The notes beneath the pieces were generated by a model. The model was not told the origin of the DNA and searched no databases. It saw nothing but the letters and a program-made list of their open reading frames with translations. From assembly GCA_040768665.1 (NCBI GenBank), contig JAXGMN010000077.1:1-46715 (forward strand): a stretch of DNA of 46,715 nucleotides. The letters are read 5' to 3'. Within the stretch, counting starts at the first letter, position 1. The number at the start of each line of letters is the position of its first letter. Position numbers and translations under genes: made by a program. This DNA comes from JABWBD01 sp040768665. GTDB taxonomy: Bacteria; Planctomycetota; Planctomycetia; Pirellulales; Thermoguttaceae. This document shows, piece after piece, positions 43,048 through 46,715 of this stretch.

Positions 43048-44526
43048 TCACTCCAGGCTCATGGTCACTGTCTTCAACTCCGTATACGCCTCGAACCCCG
43101 CGGAGCCGAGTTCCCGTCCCATGCCCGACATTTTGAACCCGCCAAACGGCGCGCCGGGATCGAGCACATTGTAGCAGTTCACCCACACCGTACCCGCCCG
43201 GATCTTCGAGGCCAGGTAGTGCGCCCTCTTCACGTCGCGCGTCCAGATCCCGGCCGCCAGTCCATAGCAGGTGCGGTTAGCTCGCCGTGCGATTTCGTCG
43301 AGGTCCGAAAACCGCAAGACGGAGAGAACCGGGCCGAAGATTTCCTCTTGGGCAATCTTCATGTCGTCGGTGACCTCCGCGAAGAGCGTCGGTTCGATAA
43401 AGTACCCGCGATCGCCGCGGCGCTGGCCTCCGGTGACACACTGGGCGCCTTCCTTCGCTCCCTCGTGAATATAGAAGAGGACCTTGTCGAATTGCGTCTG
43501 GTCCACCTGGGGCCCCTGGTCGGTCTCCGGGTCGAACGGATCGCCGACGCGATAATTGCGGTTGCGCTCGGCCAGCTTGTCGACCACGCGGTCGTAGACC
43601 GGGTCTTCCACAAACAGCCGACTCCCCGCGCAACAACACTGCCCGTGATTGAAGTACAGGGCCGAATGCGCCCCGGCGATTGCCGATTCGAGATCCGCGT
43701 CGGCAAAGATGATGTTAGGGCTCTTGCCGCCCAGTTCGAAGGACAGCCGCTTGAGCGTTGGTGCGGCGTCGGCCATGATCTGCTGGGCGGTTCTCCACTC
43801 GCCGGTGAAGGCGATCTTGTCGACGCCGGGGTGCTTCACCAGGGCTGCCCCGGTATGTGGCCCGTCGCCGGGCACCACGTTGATCACCCCATCGGGCACT
43901 CCCGCTTCCTGGCTGAGGTGAGCCAGATAGAGGGCCGTGAGCGGGGTCTGCTCGGCCGGCTTCAGCACCACAGTGCAACCGGCTGCCAGGGCCGGGGCCC
44001 ATTTCCAGGCCACCATCAGCATGGGGAAATTCCAAGGGATGATCTGCCCCGCGACTCCGACCGGCTCGCGCCGCGTGTACGTAAAATAGTCGCCTGGAAT
44101 CGGAATTGTCTGACCGAACATCTTGTCGGCATAGCCGGCGTAGTATCGGAAGGTCGCAACCGTCGCGGGAACATCGAAACATTGCGACCAACGCAACGGT
44201 TTCCCATTGTCGAGTGTCTCCAGCGCGGCAAGTTCGTCGGCGTGAAATTCGATCAGATCGGCCAGCCGGTAAAGGAGCCGTCCACGGTCGCGGGCGCTCA
44301 TTCGCGACCACTCGCCGTCTTCGAATGCGTCGCGTGCGCTAAGGACCGCGTCGTCGACGTCCCCGGCGGTGCCGGCCGAGACCGAAGCAACGACCTCCTC
44401 GGTGGCGGGATTGATGGTCGGGAACGTCTGCCCGTCACCGGCAGGGACCCACCGCCCGCCGATGAAGCACTCCGTATATCGTACGTCCACCTGGGCATGA
44501 GCACGGGTTTCGGTAGCAGTAGCCAT
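43048..44526 (-). CDS. NAD-dependent aldehyde dehydrogenase
   Basis: 492 aa, full length for the family. AAGGAG about 8 bases before ATG. It has IGGRWVPAGDGQTFPTINPA, PWNFPMLMVAWKWAPALAAG, the active-site Cys in FNHGQCCCAGSR, the catalytic Glu in SFELGGKSPN and EEIFGPVLSVLRF near the end. It oxidises aldehydes to acids in the cytoplasm. The loop that usually reads FTGSTEVG after the cofactor strand is FTGEWRTAQQ here, seen in a planctomycete-like subgroup. It is divergent from the second acyl-CoA ligase and could supply acids for activation; that link is inference. Confidence 0.92.
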   Translation of the reverse strand: MATATETRAHAQVDVRYTECFIGGRWVPAGDGQTFPTINPATEEVVASVSAGTAGDVDDAVLSARDAFEDGEWSRMSARDRGRLLYRLADLIEFHADELAALETLDNGKPLRWSQCFDVPATVATFRYYAGYADKMFGQTIPIPGDYFTYTRREPVGVAGQIIPWNFPMLMVAWKWAPALAAGCTVVLKPAEQTPLTALYLAHLSQEAGVPDGVINVVPGDGPHTGAALVKHPGVDKIAFTGEWRTAQQIMADAAPTLKRLSFELGGKSPNIIFADADLESAIAGAHSALYFNHGQCCCAGSRLFVEDPVYDRVVDKLAERNRNYRVGDPFDPETDQGPQVDQTQFDKVLFYIHEGAKEGAQCVTGGQRRGDRGYFIEPTLFAEVTDDMKIAQEEIFGPVLSVLRFSDLDEIARRANRTCYGLAAGIWTRDVKRAHYLASKIRAGTVWVNCYNVLDPGAPFGGFKMSGMGRELGSAGFEAYTELKTVTMSLE

Positions 44527-44966
44527 TCTCGATTCTCCTTGATGCGAGAAGAACGATTTGACGCGAGAGGCGCGAGAGGAACGAACGCTAGCTCCCCGGC
44601 GGCGGTGCGGGAAACACCCGCGGGCGAGCCGGAAGCGTTGTCCCCTATCGAAATTCTAAACAGGCTGCTTCAGGCGGCCACCTTCGTGACGGGCGGGGGG
44701 ATTTGCCCAGGTAGACACTCGCGCCGACAATCCTGCACCGCATACGTTGCGAGATTCAATCATGAGCAGCGTGTTATTGAATGGCAGGGGCGTCGTTGCG
44801 TGTTGACCCCGCATCGATCCTTGAAACAATTCGTATGTAGCCGCCCATCGCTGTTCCCGGCGAGAGCTGTCAAGGCTGCTTCAGCTTTGGCAACCTCCGC
44901 GTCGAGTCGAATCGGCGCGGTGTGGTTACGGTGCCCGTAGGGCTTTCCCGGCGACGGAGCATCCTT
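44527..44966. other. Divergent intergenic region, no recognised feature
   Basis: This 440-bp gap between the aldehyde dehydrogenase and acyl-CoA ligase starts must hold their promoters. No repeat family, hairpin or clear operator was found. Confidence 0.4.
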
Positions 44967-46673
44967 GTGAAATCCTCAGCGATACTTCAGTACGAGCGCA
45001 CAACCGTCCCCTGGGTCGACGGCCTGACGATTGGCCAGGCGCTCCGCCAGACCGCCCGCCGCTATGGATCGCGCGATGCCATGGTTTTCGCCCACGCAGC
45101 GGCCCGATCCACCTGGGAGGAGTTCGATCAGGCGGTGGATCGCGCCGCCGGTGCCCTGCTGGCGCTCGGCTTCAAACCAGGCGACCATTTTGGCGTCTGG
45201 GCGACCAATTGGCCGGAGTGGGTGGTGCTCCAGTTTGCCGCGGCGAGAATCGGTGTCGTCCTGGTCACGATCAACCCCGCCTACCGCCCGTCGGAACTCC
45301 GCTATGCGCTGGCTCAGTCGGACGTTCGCGGGCTGGCAATGATCGAACGATTCAAGACGACCAGCTACGACGACATTCTTCGGCAGGTTTACCCCGAAAT
45401 CGATGAAACGCTGCCCGGCGAACTCCGGAGGAAGGAGTTTCCTCGTCTTCAGTGGATCATCCGCCTGCGAGGTTCCGACCATCCCGCCATGTTGTCGTGG
45501 GCGGAGTTCGAGGCGGGCGGCAGGAACGTCGATCGTGGCGCGTTGGACGAAATTGCGCAGACGCTCCAGCCGGGCGATCCGATCAACCTGCAATACACCT
45601 CGGGCACGACCGGGGTGCCGAAAGGGGCGCTGCTCAGCCACCGCAACCTGCTGCTGAACGCCTTCTATGCGAGCCAAGGCCAGCATCTCACGCCGCGAGA
45701 CCGGATTTGCATCCCGGTTCCTCTCTACCACTGCTTCGGCTGCGTGCTGGGAACGATGTGCGCGACCGTGAGCGGCGCCGCGATGATCTTTCCCAGCGAA
45801 GCCTTTAACCCCGAGACGGCCCTGGCGGCGATCGAGAGCGAGCGGTGCACGGCCGTCTATGGTGTGCCGACGATGTTCATCGTCGAGCTGGAACACCCGC
45901 GCTTTGCAAACTGCAACACGTCGACGCTGCGGACCGGCATCATGGCCGGCAGCCCGTGCCCGGTGGAACTCATGAAACGCGTCACCCGCGAGATGGGCGC
46001 GCACGAGATCACGATCGCCTACGGCCAGACCGAGGCGTCGCCCCTGATCTCCATGACCCGTACCGACGACCCGCTCGACGAGCGTGTGGGGACCGTGGGC
46101 CGTCCGCTGCCCGGGATTGAAGTGAAGATCGTCCAGCCCCTGACCGGCCGGGAGTGCGCCGATGGAGAGGCCGGTGAGTTGTGCTGCCGCGGGCACAACG
46201 TGATGCTCGGCTACTACAACATGCCCGGCGAGACCGAGAAGGCAATCGATTCCGACGGATGGCTGCACACCGGGGATATGGCCCAGCGGCAGCCGGACGG
46301 CTATCTGCGGATCACCGGCCGGATCAAGGAGACGATCATTCGTGGTGGCGAGAACATCGCGCCGCGGGAGATCGAAGAGCTGCTTTACCGGCATCCCAAG
46401 GTGGAGCAGGTCTCGGTCGTTGGCGTTCCGGACCGGAAGTTCGGGGAGGAGATCCTGGCGTGGGTCAAACTCCGCGCCGGCGAGACCGCCACGGCGGACG
46501 AAATCCGCGACTTTTGCCGCAGCCACCTGGCCCATTTCAAGACGCCGCGCTACGTCCAGTTCGTCGATAGTTTTCCGATGACGGTTACGGGGAAGATCCA
46601 GAAGTACAAGATTCGCAGGCAGGCCATTAGCGAGTTAGGGCTTGAAGATGCTGCGGCTGTCGAAACGGCCTAG
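44967..46673 (+). CDS. AMP-forming acyl-CoA synthetase (ACSF2-like)
   Basis: 568 aa from GTG at 44967, preferred to GTG 44922 because CGGAG lies 7 bases upstream and the sequence MKSSAILQYERTTVPWVDG looks like a family start. The canonical P-loop is intact (NLQYTSGTTGVPKGALLSH). Others are YGQTEASPLISMT, YNMPGETEKAIDSDGWLHTG and GRIKETIIRGGENIAPREI; the C-terminal Lys is in MTVTGKIQKYKIRR. It forms medium- or long-chain acyl-CoA through an acyl-adenylate. Unlike the operon-borne ligase at 31662 it keeps the standard nucleotide motif, so it may be the stronger general enzyme (inference). It ends 42 bp before the window edge. Confidence 0.92.
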   Translation: MKSSAILQYERTTVPWVDGLTIGQALRQTARRYGSRDAMVFAHAAARSTWEEFDQAVDRAAGALLALGFKPGDHFGVWATNWPEWVVLQFAAARIGVVLVTINPAYRPSELRYALAQSDVRGLAMIERFKTTSYDDILRQVYPEIDETLPGELRRKEFPRLQWIIRLRGSDHPAMLSWAEFEAGGRNVDRGALDEIAQTLQPGDPINLQYTSGTTGVPKGALLSHRNLLLNAFYASQGQHLTPRDRICIPVPLYHCFGCVLGTMCATVSGAAMIFPSEAFNPETALAAIESERCTAVYGVPTMFIVELEHPRFANCNTSTLRTGIMAGSPCPVELMKRVTREMGAHEITIAYGQTEASPLISMTRTDDPLDERVGTVGRPLPGIEVKIVQPLTGRECADGEAGELCCRGHNVMLGYYNMPGETEKAIDSDGWLHTGDMAQRQPDGYLRITGRIKETIIRGGENIAPREIEELLYRHPKVEQVSVVGVPDRKFGEEILAWVKLRAGETATADEIRDFCRSHLAHFKTPRYVQFVDSFPMTVTGKIQKYKIRRQAISELGLEDAAAVETA

Positions 46674-46715
46674 CGATCTTTGGAGTGCGCGTGACTTGTC
46701 ACCGCTTTCTTTTCT

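Noticed and set aside
42367..44940. 857-codon plus-strand frame opposite the aldehyde dehydrogenase
   Set aside because: Spans two minus-strand genes and their gap, with no family similarity.
1..46715. CRISPR array
   Set aside because: Repeats found are palindromes spaced by kilobases, with no regular repeat-spacer pattern and no cas genes.

Overview
The window looks like chromosomal DNA of a high-GC planctomycete, probably of the Pirellulales type. Four things suggest this: an exported protein with the planctomycete N-terminal LEPR-like motif (here FELLEHRLVLS), several small planctomycete-type conserved proteins, a fragment of the FDPYH...PPNYYRLLG family, and unusually many secreted polysaccharide-active enzymes separated by short palindromic repeats. 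No rRNA, tRNA or CRISPR array was found. Organism and family assignments rest on recognising sequence, not on a database search.

Layout. 1-1178: an HD-GYP signalling protein that runs off the left edge. 1711-3759: a secreted heparinase II/III-type lyase carrying an in-frame palindromic repeat. 4100-6200: a decayed region with a small conserved gene, the first codons of an HNH nuclease gene, a transposase tail, a truncated PL14-like lyase, a frameshifted thermonuclease remnant and a DnaJ-like fragment. 6308-12452 (minus): a two-gene operon of large secreted beta-helix proteins. 13023-14296: two small conserved genes and a repeat. 14404-18140: a PL10-type pectate lyase, a YbaK-type deacylase, a 62-aa protein and a conserved membrane protein. 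18141-21308: a giant PQQ-dependent dehydrogenase-like exported protein. 21324-24720: repeats, a receiver/anti-sigma-kinase fusion and a sigma-54 activator. 24975-27430: a two-component pair with an RNA-binding ANTAR output. 27578-31012: a Tat-exported TIM-barrel protein and a DUF4838 glycosidase-like gene broken by an in-frame stop. 31662-38971: a four-gene fatty-acid beta-oxidation operon (acyl-CoA ligase, thiolase, FadJ-type bifunctional enzyme, acyl-CoA dehydrogenase). 39058-42894 (minus): a stand-alone receiver followed by a large hybrid kinase. 43048-46673: an aldehyde dehydrogenase and a divergent second acyl-CoA ligase.

How it fits together. The left half mainly exports enzymes against acidic or pectin-like polysaccharides. 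The middle is dense in signal transduction. The right half oxidises fatty acids and aldehydes.

The most unusual layer is the repeats. One superfamily of about 80-100 bp hairpins shares a GGGGAC(A/T)GGC(A/T)C arm and occurs eight times. A second hairpin family has GTAACCGTTCAC ends, and a third is built round a CAGCCCGGCTGCTT stem. There is also one 219-bp inverted-repeat element with 7-bp flanking direct repeats that looks like a MITE inserted at the edge of a second-family repeat. One repeat lies inside an open reading frame without breaking it.
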